From CAXXOZ01 sp963676435 (lineage in GTDB: Bacteria > Bacillota > Clostridia > Lachnospirales > Lachnospiraceae), in NCBI GenBank assembly GCA_963676435.2, contig CAXXOZ010000013.1, positions 62,001-126,000 on the forward strand: a stretch of DNA of 64,000 nucleotides. The letters are read 5' to 3'. The translations under genes were made by a program, and so were the position numbers. The number at the start of each line of letters is the position of its first letter. The first letter of the stretch is position 1. Shown here piece after piece: positions 42,876 through 51,932 of the stretch. The notes under the pieces were generated by a model, which was not told the DNA's origin, searched no databases, and worked only from the letters and a program-made list of their open reading frames with translations.

Positions 42876-43559
42876 ATGTATAATATTTTAGTTGTAGAAG
42901 ATGAGCCTGAGATTAGTCAAATTATAATTAAATATTTGAAAAAAGAATGCTATTCCTGCTCTCTTGCAGAAAATGGATTTGATGCTTTAGAATTATTTGC
43001 AGAGAAAAATTTTCACCTAGTTATTCTAGATATAATGCTGCCAGGCATTGATGGATTTGAAATTTTGAAAAATATCAGAGAAAGCTCTGATATCCCTGTT
43101 ATTATGCTTACTGCCAAACAAAGCGAAGTTGATCGTATTAAAGGTTTTGCAAAAGGGGCAGATGATTATGTAATAAAGCCATTTAGCCCAAGAGAGCTTA
43201 TGAGTCGTGTTAAGGTTTTTTTGAAAAGAGTGTATAATATCAAAGATGAAATAATTATCGAAACTGGACCATTTAAGTTGTATACCTCTTCTATGAAGTT
43301 ATTTAAAAATAATACTGAAATTACCTTAACTACTGTAGAATATAAACTTATATATTCAATGCTTAGAAATATAAACCAGTACCTTTCACGAAATCAACTT
43401 ATAGAGCAATCTTTTGGTTTAGATTATGATGGTACAGATCGATCAATAGACACATATATAAAAAGAATTCGTCATAAAATTGAGGATAATCCACAAAAAC
43501 CAACCTATATAAAGTCAAAATATGGATATGGATATATGTTCGAAGGAGAAAAAAAATGA
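42876..43559 (+). CDS. OmpR-family response regulator
   Basis: A 227-residue two-component regulator. The receiver domain (1-115) has the acidic pocket VVEDEPE, the phosphorylation Asp in LVILDIMLPG (about 53) and Lys in YVIKPFSPREL; the C-terminal winged helix (about 135-225) ends RIRHKIEDNPQKPTYIKSKYGYGYMF. AAGGTGG precedes the ATG. It overlaps the sensor kinase gene by 4 bp (ATGA), so the pair is translationally coupled. Tandem 11-bp repeats upstream of the SHOCT genes are plausible targets. Confidence 0.94.
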   Translation: MYNILVVEDEPEISQIIIKYLKKECYSCSLAENGFDALELFAEKNFHLVILDIMLPGIDGFEILKNIRESSDIPVIMLTAKQSEVDRIKGFAKGADDYVIKPFSPRELMSRVKVFLKRVYNIKDEIIIETGPFKLYTSSMKLFKNNTEITLTTVEYKLIYSMLRNINQYLSRNQLIEQSFGLDYDGTDRSIDTYIKRIRHKIEDNPQKPTYIKSKYGYGYMFEGEKK

Positions 43560-44899
43560 AACTACGAAATCTATTATTATTTGCATTAGTCTTTGTTTCA
43601 ATTATTTCAATAATCATAAATGCTTTTATTCTTTCTTCCTTGACTAATAAAAATTTTAATTCTTATATAGAAGATATGTATAATCAAAATATAAATGACT
43701 TATATGAATACGCAAAAGAAGTTCTAGAAAATGATTCAAATATTAATGTAAACCAAATTTCTGTTACACTAAATAGCTTTTTAGATGATCCAATTACGGG
43801 AATAAATATATATGACAGTGACGGAATTCTGCTTGTTTCTGTAAACAGTAGCTCTCATTATAATGGTGGTATGATGGGAAACATGATGGGTCAGGCTTAT
43901 GACCAAATAGAAAAATTTGACATCATTTCTAATGGCAGTAAAATAGGTACAATAAATATTGAAATTAAAAGCATAAATAATACTTCTTATATATCCGCTG
44001 GATTTAAATCATCTTTATTTAGAAATAGTATTTATTCCATTTTGGTGGCAATTATTATAGCCACAATAATTGGAATCTTTATTAGTAAAAAAGTGAGTAA
44101 GTCCCTAAAAAACACTGCAAAAATTGCTACAGGTATACAAATAGGTGAAGAAACTATTGAAAAACCTAGCACTATTAAAGAGGTACAGGCTATAAGGGAC
44201 AGTCTAAGCGAATTAAGCACAAGATTAAAGTTAAAACAAAGATCTAGAAAAACTTTGATTGATGAACTTGTTCACCAGACTCGAACCCCTTTAGCAGTTT
44301 TAAAATCACACATAGAAGCAATAGAAGACGGTCTGATTGTTGCAGACAAAGAAGAATTATCGATATGTTCTCAACAGGTTGATAATATATCATCAATAAT
44401 ATCTAATATGAGTTCTTTAATTGATGCGCAAAAAGAAATAGATGACATTTTCATTGAGGAAATCGATATACATAGTACTTTTAAACAAATCATAAATGGA
44501 ATAAAGCCTCAGTTTAATTCAAAAAAAATTAAGCTGGATTTATTAACAAATGATACATTTAAAATCAAAACTGATAAATATAAATTAAATCAAGCTATTT
44601 ATAATATTCTGACAAACTCATATAAATACACAGATGAAAATGGCCAGGTTTTTATAAATTACTTCAAATCAGATAATGAACTAACTATAGAAATATCTGA
44701 CAATGGTATAGGTATTGATAACGATGAATTAGAGAAGATTTTTCAAGCTTATTATCGCGGATCTAACACACATATATCAAAGGGTGATGGAATTGGTTTA
44801 TATATTGTTAAAGAGAATATTGAAAAATTAGGTGGATTTGTTTTAGTTGAATCAAAAAAAGGCAAAGGAAGCACCTTTACCTTAAAATTACCAATTTAG
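43556..44899 (+). CDS. Sensor histidine kinase with Met-rich sensor loop
   Basis: A 447-residue membrane kinase: first membrane segment at 8-28, an extracytoplasmic sensor of about 125 residues, second segment at 158-176, then a HAMP-like linker, the phosphoaccepting His240 in DELVHQTRTPLA and an ATPase domain with NxxxN-type YNILTNSYKYT, DNGIGID and KGDGIGLYI. The sensor contains HYNGGMMGNMMGQ (101-113), a Met- and His-rich stretch reminiscent of copper or silver binding sites. Signal identity is inferred only from that motif. Coupled to the response regulator by a 4-bp overlap. Confidence 0.92.
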   Translation: MKLRNLLLFALVFVSIISIIINAFILSSLTNKNFNSYIEDMYNQNINDLYEYAKEVLENDSNINVNQISVTLNSFLDDPITGINIYDSDGILLVSVNSSSHYNGGMMGNMMGQAYDQIEKFDIISNGSKIGTINIEIKSINNTSYISAGFKSSLFRNSIYSILVAIIIATIIGIFISKKVSKSLKNTAKIATGIQIGEETIEKPSTIKEVQAIRDSLSELSTRLKLKQRSRKTLIDELVHQTRTPLAVLKSHIEAIEDGLIVADKEELSICSQQVDNISSIISNMSSLIDAQKEIDDIFIEEIDIHSTFKQIINGIKPQFNSKKIKLDLLTNDTFKIKTDKYKLNQAIYNILTNSYKYTDENGQVFINYFKSDNELTIEISDNGIGIDNDELEKIFQAYYRGSNTHISKGDGIGLYIVKENIEKLGGFVLVESKKGKGSTFTLKLPI

Positions 44900-45210
44900 A
44901 TTAAGTTATATGAACAACAGTAGTCAACATATTTATCTACTTTAACTTTAAAGCTTGAATTTGCAGGAACATTAAAGTTTTGTCCTTCTTTGTACAATTT
45001 GTATTTTTCTTCTCCTGGTAGCATTACTTCCATTTCCCCACCAAGAACTTCCATATTTTCAGCTGCTTCTGTGTTAAATTCATATTCACCTGCAACCATA
45101 AAACCCAAAGTCTTTTTCTCGCCATTTTCAAATATGACTATTCTACTTGTAACTTTACCTTCAAAATATATGTTTGCCTTCTTAACTACTGTAACTTTTG
45201 AAAAATCCAT
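44896..45210 (-). CDS. ppnP: Pyrimidine/purine nucleoside phosphorylase (PpnP, DUF1255)
   Basis: A 104-residue single-domain cupin matching the PpnP/YaiE family, which phosphorolyses many nucleosides. It has the expected order: KANIYFEGKVTSRIV, the GFMVAGEYEFNT loop, VLGGEMEVMLPG and a C-terminal FKVKVDKYVDYCCSY. AAGGAG precedes the ATG. It overlaps the end of the kinase gene by four bases in convergent orientation and seems to be transcribed alone, since TauE/SafE lies downstream of nothing related. Confidence 0.9.
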   Translation of the reverse strand: MDFSKVTVVKKANIYFEGKVTSRIVIFENGEKKTLGFMVAGEYEFNTEAAENMEVLGGEMEVMLPGEEKYKLYKEGQNFNVPANSSFKVKVDKYVDYCCSYNLI

Positions 45211-45282
45211 TGTAAATCTCCTTATTCTTTTTATATGAAAAACATTATATAAAAATCAATTATTCATGTCAATAAATACAGG

Positions 45283-46074
45283 CTAATTCATAAATTTAAA
45301 CATGTTAAAGCTTGAGATTAAAACTATTACAACCATTAGGCCAATAAATAATTTATCAACCACATGATGTTCAATCTTATTATTTACAAATCTTCCGAGA
45401 ATTCCTCCTCCTATTCCTCCAGCAATCATAAGCAATAATATCCAAACAGAAATATCTGGTATTTTTCCAGTTGCTAGTGAAAGTATAACGCTAGAAGCCT
45501 GTGAAAAGAAAATAATAAATAATGAATTTTCTGCTGCCGTTTTTGTATCAAGTGAATAAAAGAAAAATAAAACAACTAAATTTATAGGTCCTCCTCCTAT
45601 TCCTAGAAAAGCAGATATTAAACCTAATATAAATCCGATAATAACTCCAACGGTTATATTCTTAACATCATGAGTTTTTATTCTATTTTTTAATAGGGTA
45701 TATATTAAGGTACCAAATGTAACTATAATCAAGCAAAAAGACTGAATAGCACCTACTTTATCTGGACTACTACTGTTTTCTAATATTAATTGAAAGGTTC
45801 CCTTTCCAACGAGGCCTCCAATAACAGCTCCAATAGATAATGGTACTGCTAATCCTACTTCAACTTTTGATGCTTTACTTACTTTTCCTTTTAACATTGT
45901 ATATGAGGCCATTGCTAAAACGGTGCATGTAGATAGAAAGCTAACCTGAGAAACATTCATAATACCAAGGGAATCTAAAACAGGTTTAATTATCACTCCT
46001 CCACCTATTCCACAAATAGCTCCTACAATAGATGCCAACAAACAAACTGCAAATATCAATACGTAAATAAACAT
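45283..46074 (-). CDS. TauE/SafE-family sulfite or organic acid exporter
   Basis: Inner membrane protein of 263 residues with about eight hydrophobic segments and the two family repeats, each carrying a GIGGG motif: AICGIGGGVIIKPVLD near the N-terminus and SAFLGIGGGPINLVVL around residue 155. The family exports sulfite, sulfoacetate and other small organosulfur or organic anions. The substrate here is unknown; no sulfur genes are adjacent. It follows the CPBP gene by 25 bp and may be co-transcribed with it. Confidence 0.88.
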   Translation of the reverse strand: MFIYVLIFAVCLLASIVGAICGIGGGVIIKPVLDSLGIMNVSQVSFLSTCTVLAMASYTMLKGKVSKASKVEVGLAVPLSIGAVIGGLVGKGTFQLILENSSSPDKVGAIQSFCLIIVTFGTLIYTLLKNRIKTHDVKNITVGVIIGFILGLISAFLGIGGGPINLVVLFFFYSLDTKTAAENSLFIIFFSQASSVILSLATGKIPDISVWILLLMIAGGIGGGILGRFVNNKIEHHVVDKLFIGLMVVIVLISSFNMFKFMN

Positions 46075-46099
46075 ACTTCTCCTATCTAAACAATATATT

Positions 46100-46717
46100 T
46101 TAAAACCAATTTTGACTTATAAGCTGAGTGAATATAATAATATTTACCATTATGTGAGATATTATTACTATTCTAATGTTTCCTGTCTTTTTTAAGACAA
46201 GGCCGAATATTATCCCCATTGCTAAAGCTCCACCTACAAGAATTGGAACACCACTATATATAAATATCCCTTTTGCAAACATCAAAGATATGTGCCAGCC
46301 TGCAAATAAAATGGTAGGAATTATATATGCCTTGCATATATTTTTGTCATATACACTAAAAAATGTATACCTCCAAAATAATTCTTCTAAGCTTCCATTA
46401 AGAATAGCGTATACTACAACTATACCTAAAATTTGGTAGTTTTCATTTATTGCATTAGGAATAAATATTATTAATCCAGTGAAAATCACAGGGAGAAATA
46501 CAAGCACATAGTATTTTACATTCTTGTTTTTCTTGATATTAATTTTTTCTTTTTTAAAAACAAATATACCGACAATTAATAAAATCAAATATGTTAAATA
46601 TCCAGTAACATATCCCCAGGTTTTACCCAAAAAACTTGTTAAAAGATAAAATGCAATTATCATTATTGGTATTATTAATGTTCCATAAATTAATAAAGCT
46701 TTTTGTTTCATATTCAC
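46100..46717 (-). CDS. CPBP-family intramembrane metalloprotease
   Basis: A 205-residue membrane protein with about six hydrophobic segments and the Abi/CPBP active-site motifs: EELFWRY (EExxxR), GWHISLM (His) and a third conserved SHIMVN. These glutamate proteases resemble CAAX prenyl proteases and in bacteria often serve bacteriocin self-protection, though no peptide bacteriocin gene is seen here. It starts 2 bp after the stop of the preceding flavoprotein gene, so the two are likely co-transcribed. Confidence 0.87.
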   Translation of the reverse strand: MNMKQKALLIYGTLIIPIMIIAFYLLTSFLGKTWGYVTGYLTYLILLIVGIFVFKKEKINIKKNKNVKYYVLVFLPVIFTGLIIFIPNAINENYQILGIVVVYAILNGSLEELFWRYTFFSVYDKNICKAYIIPTILFAGWHISLMFAKGIFIYSGVPILVGGALAMGIIFGLVLKKTGNIRIVIISHIMVNIIIFTQLISQNWF

Positions 46718-46719
46718 CT

Positions 46720-47919
46720 CTATCTAAGAGAATCACAATATTCTTCTATTGAAACTGCCACCAATTTAGCATTACTAACAGCTTCAACAACAGTTTTCGA
46801 CCCAGTAACTACATCTCCTGAAGCAAAAACTCCCCTTTTAGTGGTATAACCTTTTTCATCTGTAACTAATAAACCTTGAATAGAAGTTTCAAACCCTTTA
46901 TTATTAACTACTATATTATTTTTGGGAGACTGGCTTACTGCAATAATTACAGAATCACATTCATAAAAAATATCTTTTGAATCGTCTTCATTTGTATTTT
47001 TAAAAGCTACACCATTATCAAATATCTCAACAGGTTTTTTATACAGTTCAAACAACACTCCATCTTTCATTGTCTCTTCTATCTCAACTTTTGTAGCTGT
47101 CATGTTTTCTAAACCTCTACGGTAAAATATTTTCACCTCTTCTACCTCAGGCGTTCTTTTGGCAGTTCTAGCAGCATCCATAGCAACATTTCCTGCACCT
47201 ATAATAGCTACTTTTTTCCCAAGTCTATAAACACTAGGAGCCTTTAAATAGTCTATTGCAAAATGCGCATTTCCTAATGTTTCTCCTTTAATATCCATTT
47301 TGTTTGGACTCCACACTCCTGTACCAATAAAAATCGCTTTATAACCATCTGAAAAAAGCTTGTCAATTGTAAGTACTGGCCCTATCAGGGTATTTGGTCT
47401 TATCTTAACGCCTAGCTGTAAAAGTTTTTCTTCGTATATATCAAGAACGCTTTTACTTAATCTAAATTCTGGAATTCCATACCTTAATACTCCGCCAATT
47501 TTTTCTTTACTCTCAAATATAGTTACCTTATATCCTTTTTTCGCAAGAATAAAAGCAATTGTTATTCCTGCTGGACCTGATCCTACGATAGCAATTCTAT
47601 CTTTATCTTGATTAGGTTTTTCAAAATTTAAAGTTTCAAGATATTTAGTGGAAATATATTCTTCTATTTGATAAAACTGTACAGGTTCTCCTTTTATTCC
47701 ACGAACACAATGTCCCATACACTGGTCTTGATGAGAACAAATTATAGAACACACTAAAGATAAGGGATTATTTTCAAAAAGAATTTCTCCAGCCTGCTCA
47801 AGTTTTCCTGCTTTAAACATGCTGATAATTTCGGGTATTTGAGTTCCGACAGGACAATACTCCTTACAAATTGGTTTTTTACACATTAAACATTGATTTG
47901 CTGCTTCAATAATATTCAT
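46720..47919 (-). CDS. GltD-like NAD(P)H-dependent flavoprotein with Fe-S N-terminus
   Basis: A 399-residue oxidoreductase resembling the glutamate synthase small subunit and related electron-transfer proteins. The N-terminus has Cys clusters CLMCKKPICKEYCPVG and CSIICSHQDQCMGHC for two [4Fe-4S] clusters, followed by FAD motif IVGSGPAGITIAFILA and NADP motif AIIGAGNVAMDAARTA. No glutamate synthase large subunit is nearby, so its partner is unknown; roles such as sulfide dehydrogenase SudB or NfnB-like transhydrogenase are possible. I start at ATG 47919 after AGAGGTG; a GTG six bases upstream overlaps that site. Confidence 0.85.
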   Translation of the reverse strand: MNIIEAANQCLMCKKPICKEYCPVGTQIPEIISMFKAGKLEQAGEILFENNPLSLVCSIICSHQDQCMGHCVRGIKGEPVQFYQIEEYISTKYLETLNFEKPNQDKDRIAIVGSGPAGITIAFILAKKGYKVTIFESKEKIGGVLRYGIPEFRLSKSVLDIYEEKLLQLGVKIRPNTLIGPVLTIDKLFSDGYKAIFIGTGVWSPNKMDIKGETLGNAHFAIDYLKAPSVYRLGKKVAIIGAGNVAMDAARTAKRTPEVEEVKIFYRRGLENMTATKVEIEETMKDGVLFELYKKPVEIFDNGVAFKNTNEDDSKDIFYECDSVIIAVSQSPKNNIVVNNKGFETSIQGLLVTDEKGYTTKRGVFASGDVVTGSKTVVEAVSNAKLVAVSIEEYCDSLR

Positions 47920-48010
47920 ACACACACCTCTATTACTTATTCAAAATCAATTATATAACAAAAAGGTTGATTTTTGCAAAATACATCAGGAATAATTTGT
48001 ATTAAATAAA

Positions 48011-48035
48011 AGACAAAAAGAGGGATTATACCCTC
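48011..48035 (-). terminator. Terminator after the DUF1287 gene
   Basis: Stem GAGGG against CCCTC with a TATAAT loop touches the stop codon at 48036 and is followed on the minus strand by TTTTTGTC. Confidence 0.78.
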
Positions 48036-48695
48036 TTAGCTTATACGAAAATGTCCTAATATATCATCTCTTTTTTCAAGTATGTCTTCTTCATAGTTTA
48101 ACTGTAATACACCATTATGATGTATTATATACGTTATTCCATCTTCATTTCTTTTATCTGAAACAACACCTATATGGCTCTCAAAAACCACTATATCTCC
48201 GCCCTGCCACTCTTTTATATCATAAATATTCGTTGTCAAACTTATTGCATTGTTTTCAAAATAAACATACAGATTTTTTACACGCCTGAAATCTATATTT
48301 TTATCTATGGTTTCAATAGCATAATCATCAGGATTTTCTATTATGTCAGTATTAACCAAATCCATAAGATTATATCCAGACCCTAAGAGACCAAACCCAA
48401 CTACATCCGTACAAACACCATATTCGTCATCAGGAAATCCCGAATCATAATATTTACTTTTATACTTTGGGTTCGTATCTATATAGTCTTTTACACTATT
48501 TAAAAAGTCAGTTTGATCATCAATACCGTCACTATCCTTATCTATCTCACTGTTGTAGTTTTCTATTTCAAAATCTGAGTTTGTAAGACTATTAGGCTCC
48601 TCTTTTTTTAGCCTGATAAAGATAAAAAGTATTATTGCCAAAATTATTACTACTGTAAAAACGACTTTTATAATAACTCGCTTACCTTTTCCCAT
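48036..48695 (-). CDS. DUF1287-family membrane-anchored protein
   Basis: A 219-residue protein with one N-terminal membrane segment (about 8-30) and an extracytoplasmic DUF1287 domain, recognised from GVCTDVVGFGLLGSGYNLMDLV and GGDIVVFESHIGVVSD. The family is an NlpC/P60-like fold with possible Cys/His catalysis (Cys in GVCTD, His in ESHIGV). Just after the membrane segment lies DKDSDGIDD, a DxDxDG calcium-binding loop. Function is unproven. Start set at ATG 48695 after AAGGG; a longer frame would overlap the ZIP gene. Confidence 0.85.
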   Translation of the reverse strand: MGKGKRVIIKVVFTVVIILAIILFIFIRLKKEEPNSLTNSDFEIENYNSEIDKDSDGIDDQTDFLNSVKDYIDTNPKYKSKYYDSGFPDDEYGVCTDVVGFGLLGSGYNLMDLVNTDIIENPDDYAIETIDKNIDFRRVKNLYVYFENNAISLTTNIYDIKEWQGGDIVVFESHIGVVSDKRNEDGITYIIHHNGVLQLNYEEDILEKRDDILGHFRIS

Positions 48696-48706
48696 GTTAA
48701 CCCTTC

Positions 48707-49531
48707 CTAGCCTAAAGCAACATCCAATACCATCATTAAAGCAAAACCTAATATACAACCTATAGTGGCAACATCTGTTTTAGAACCGCCTTCTTCTCTC
48801 TGTGCTTCCGGAATAAGTTCTTCCACAACTACAAAGATCATAGCTCCCGCTGCAAATGCAAGAGCATATGGTAAAACTGATTTCATTGAAGTCACAGCCA
48901 AAGCTCCGATTACAGCTGCAATCGGTTCAACAATACCTGATGACTGTCCATATAGAAATGCTTTCCCTCTTGAAAAACCTTCTCTTCTTAAAGGAATAGA
49001 AACTGCTGCCCCTTCAGGAAAATTTTGTATTCCAATTCCTAAAGCAAGTGCAATTGCTCCTGCCACAGTTGCACTACCCAAATCTCCTGTTGCTGCTGCT
49101 CCAAAAGCAACGCCTACTGCAAGTCCTTCAGGTATGTTATGAAGTGTAATCGCAAGTACCAATAGTACACTTCTTTGCCAGCTTGTTTTAATTCCTTCTG
49201 CCTGATGTTTTTCTAAACCAAGATGTAAATGTGGTAATATTTTATCCGCTAAATACAAAAAGCCTCCGCCAACTAAAAATCCTATGGTTACTACTATCCA
49301 TGGTTTGCTTCCAAGTTCTTCAGCCATGTCTATTGCTGGAGACAAAAGAGACCAAAAGCTGGCCGCTATCATAATTCCTGCTGCAAAACCAAGCATTGTA
49401 TTAAGTACCGCTTTATTTATGGACTTAAAAAAGAATACCATCGATGCTCCCAGTGCTGTAACTCCCCAGGTAAATATAGTTCCAAACAGCGCCTGTATTA
49501 CAGGGTTGAATTGTTCAAACCAAGCTACCAT
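48707..49531 (-). CDS. ZIP-family metal transporter
   Basis: A 274-residue divalent metal importer with eight hydrophobic segments and the ZIP metal-site helices HNIPEGLAVGVAFG and NFPEGAAVSIPLR, which define the GufA/ZupT-type subfamily. It probably carries zinc, iron or manganese. AGGAGG precedes the ATG, and a TATAAT-like -10 lies in the short upstream gap. The DUF1287 gene follows 11 bp downstream and may be co-transcribed. Regulation is not visible; no Fur or Zur box was recognised. Confidence 0.9.
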   Translation of the reverse strand: MVAWFEQFNPVIQALFGTIFTWGVTALGASMVFFFKSINKAVLNTMLGFAAGIMIAASFWSLLSPAIDMAEELGSKPWIVVTIGFLVGGGFLYLADKILPHLHLGLEKHQAEGIKTSWQRSVLLVLAITLHNIPEGLAVGVAFGAAATGDLGSATVAGAIALALGIGIQNFPEGAAVSIPLRREGFSRGKAFLYGQSSGIVEPIAAVIGALAVTSMKSVLPYALAFAAGAMIFVVVEELIPEAQREEGGSKTDVATIGCILGFALMMVLDVALG

Positions 49532-49588
49532 TTTAGACCTCCTTGATGAATTTGATTTATTATATTATAACCCATTTTTTAAAATTTA

Positions 49589-50176
49589 TTAATCAATAAT
49601 TATATCTAATTCGCTTAAAAGACTTACAACTTCAGGAAAAGAAAATTTTGCTTTCTTCATCTTGTTTGTGAACAAATCTATTTGATATTCGCTAGTATCC
49701 CTAAAATCTACTTTCTCTATATTGCACTTCCCAAATTGAGTTCCACTCAGGTTACATTCTTTAAAACTGCTTTCTCTTAAATCACAGTTTTCAAATAGTG
49801 ATTCTAAAATATTGTTTTTTGAAAAATCAAATTTCTGCATTTTCATTTCTATAAAATAATTGTATTTTAAAAGACTTTCTTTTATGCTTCTTATAGGTTC
49901 AGCAACCATTCCTTTTGGTAATAAATTATTCCAGTTTATTCCTATGAGATTACAACCCTGAAATTCCGAGTACTTTGATTCGGAATTTTTACTTTTAAGT
50001 GTTATTATATTGGTTTTGTTAAATTTACAGTTTATAAATGTACAGTTTTCAAGTGTACATTCTTCAAAATAACAGTTATTGAACTCGCACTCTATGAACT
50101 TGTAATCTGATAATGTCTGACCGATTACTTTTAAATTTTCGAATTTGTGATTTTCGTAGAGGGTAGTTTCTGACAT
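49589..50176 (-). CDS. Pentapeptide repeat protein
   Basis: A 195-residue protein composed mostly of pentapeptide repeats (A/N-x-x-F-x pattern), for example FIECEFNNCYFEEC, FINCKFNKTN and CDLRESSFKECNLSG, which fold as a right-handed quadrilateral beta-helix. No signal peptide or membrane segment. Some such proteins mimic DNA and protect gyrase, but most are uncharacterised, and I make no functional claim. It follows the DUF2812 gene by 29 bp and may be the last gene of the padR-DUF2812 transcript. Confidence 0.82.
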   Translation of the reverse strand: MSETTLYENHKFENLKVIGQTLSDYKFIECEFNNCYFEECTLENCTFINCKFNKTNIITLKSKNSESKYSEFQGCNLIGINWNNLLPKGMVAEPIRSIKESLLKYNYFIEMKMQKFDFSKNNILESLFENCDLRESSFKECNLSGTQFGKCNIEKVDFRDTSEYQIDLFTNKMKKAKFSFPEVVSLLSELDIIID

Positions 50177-50205
50177 GGTGTGGCTCCTTCATATTTACTT
50201 TGGAT

Positions 50206-51531
50206 TTAGTTTATAAAATGTAATGCTAGTTGTAAAGCCTGGTTCATATTCAAATCTCCATCAACTATTATTGTTTCTCCTTGCCCTAAAAGTACATACA
50301 CTTTTTTATTATAAGTTTCGCCACTATAAACGTCAAATATCTTATTACTAAAATCTTCTTTTCCAATTTTTTTCATTTTGAAATTCGGATTATTTAAAAC
50401 CAGATTATTATATTTATCTATTATTTTTTGGAATTCACTAGAAAAAAAGTGTATATTATAGCCTAATTCTTCACCTTTCTCTGTAAGATAAAAGTCTGTA
50501 ACGATTGTTTTTTCTGCAAAAATACTCCGTGAGCCATATTCGTCTTTTACCTCATATAGAAAATTTTCCGGTTTACTTATACCTAGGTCCAACAAAGTCA
50601 TTTCAAGTTCTTCACTCTTAAAAAATGTAGCAGAGTTTTCGCCAATCAATTTCCTATATCCCGTAAAATCTGTAGTTAAATTGTATACAAAAAGTCCGAT
50701 AGTAACAAATATACATATAACAGATATTATTATTAAAACAGGTGCCTCACCATCCTTAAAAACTTTTTTATATGCCAACTTTATAACTATCGCAAATAAT
50801 GCACAAATAAGGGTTGTTAAAAACAAAACATTGAAACTTGGAAAAACTGAATATATAAAATTAAAAAAATAAAACAGAAGCATTATCAAATAAGTAATTT
50901 TAAATGTAGCATTTATTCTGTTCGTACTTTTGAAATCTGGATATTTTATATTCATTCCCAGCTTATAATTTTTCTGATTTCTAAAATAGAATAATCCAAA
51001 TCTTGCTACATTGAATATGATAAATATTATTAATATTATCATGGCAAATTGCGCTGATAAAATTAAAGGATTTGATACTTGATAACCAAATGAATAATAA
51101 TCTTTTGAAAACCATAAATCATATGATACAAAAAAAATATTAAATTGCGAGAATATTAAAAAAATTAAAAGATAGAATACATTCTGAAAACCTTTTTTCT
51201 TTATAATATTATACTTTATTTCCTGATCTGTATGTATTGGAATAATTTCTTCTAGTTCCGAGCAAAATATCTGCATTTTTCCATATGTATAGACATACTT
51301 CCACCCGGTCTCTTCGATATATTCTAAATACTCAGTATTACCATTTCTAATATTCGAATCGAAAAAATTAATTTGAAATTTCAACTTTTTAGGTTCACAC
51401 TTCTCAAAAGTATAAATGCTTCCCGAACACTTTTTTAACATCCAACCTTTTGCTGCCTCTGCTTCAAGAAACTTTTCTATCCCATCAAAATCATATGCGA
51501 ATGCAAAAAACACTTTTCTTTTTTTTCCCAT
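50206..51531 (-). CDS. DUF2812-family membrane protein
   Basis: A 441-residue protein with a conserved DUF2812 N-terminus (KRKVFFAFAYDFDGIEKFLEAEAAKGWML) followed by about four membrane segments between residues 125 and 275 and a hydrophilic C-terminal domain (about 290-441). DUF2812 proteins are regularly encoded next to PadR regulators in Firmicutes and are of unknown role, perhaps membrane-stress linked. padR lies 20 bp upstream in the same direction, so it is very probably PadR-controlled. Confidence 0.86.
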   Translation of the reverse strand: MGKKRKVFFAFAYDFDGIEKFLEAEAAKGWMLKKCSGSIYTFEKCEPKKLKFQINFFDSNIRNGNTEYLEYIEETGWKYVYTYGKMQIFCSELEEIIPIHTDQEIKYNIIKKKGFQNVFYLLIFLIFSQFNIFFVSYDLWFSKDYYSFGYQVSNPLILSAQFAMIILIIFIIFNVARFGLFYFRNQKNYKLGMNIKYPDFKSTNRINATFKITYLIMLLFYFFNFIYSVFPSFNVLFLTTLICALFAIVIKLAYKKVFKDGEAPVLIIISVICIFVTIGLFVYNLTTDFTGYRKLIGENSATFFKSEELEMTLLDLGISKPENFLYEVKDEYGSRSIFAEKTIVTDFYLTEKGEELGYNIHFFSSEFQKIIDKYNNLVLNNPNFKMKKIGKEDFSNKIFDVYSGETYNKKVYVLLGQGETIIVDGDLNMNQALQLALHFIN

Positions 51532-51550
51532 TATTAAATACTAGGCTATA

Positions 51551-51862
51551 TTATTTCCCCAATATAGTCTTTCCCTCCTCAATCATTGTGATTAAACGTT
51601 GATACTCTTTTTCTAAAGCTTCAATTCCTATTTGGCTGATTATGTAACTTCTCTTTCTACCCTCAACTTTAGTCTCAATGATTAAGCCCAGTTTTTGAAA
51701 CTTCTCCAATAAGGTGTATAGCGTTCCTGGCCCAACTTTAACTCTTTTATTTGATAGCTGTTCGACTTTCTGCATTATATCAACTCCACAGCATTCATCT
51801 TTTAATGCTAGTAATATATAATACATTGGTTCGGTGAGGGTTTGTAATTGTTCTCGTGACAT
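51551..51862 (-). CDS. PadR-family transcriptional regulator
   Basis: A 103-residue winged-helix regulator of the PadR family, with YYILLALKDECCGVDIMQKV and GPGTLYTLLEKFQKLGLI as the helix-turn-helix and wing. It lacks the C-terminal coiled-coil of PadR subfamily 1, which is normal for the short subfamily. It leads a transcript with DUF2812 and likely represses it. Its promoter is a perfect consensus overlapped by two TATCGATA palindromes that are plausible operators. Confidence 0.9.
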   Translation of the reverse strand: MSREQLQTLTEPMYYILLALKDECCGVDIMQKVEQLSNKRVKVGPGTLYTLLEKFQKLGLIIETKVEGRKRSYIISQIGIEALEKEYQRLITMIEEGKTILGK

Positions 51863-51883
51863 AATTTCTCCTTCAATATCATT

Positions 51884-51932
51884 TATCGATATCGTGTATC
51901 GATATTATAACAACCTTATATTGCTTTGTCAA
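51884..51932 (-). promoter_or_regulatory. padR promoter with two TATCGATA palindromes
   Basis: TTGACA (51927-51932) and TATAAT (51904-51909), 17 bp apart. TATCGATA occurs at 51884-51891 and 51897-51904, the second touching the -10, as expected of an autorepression operator. Confidence 0.68.
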
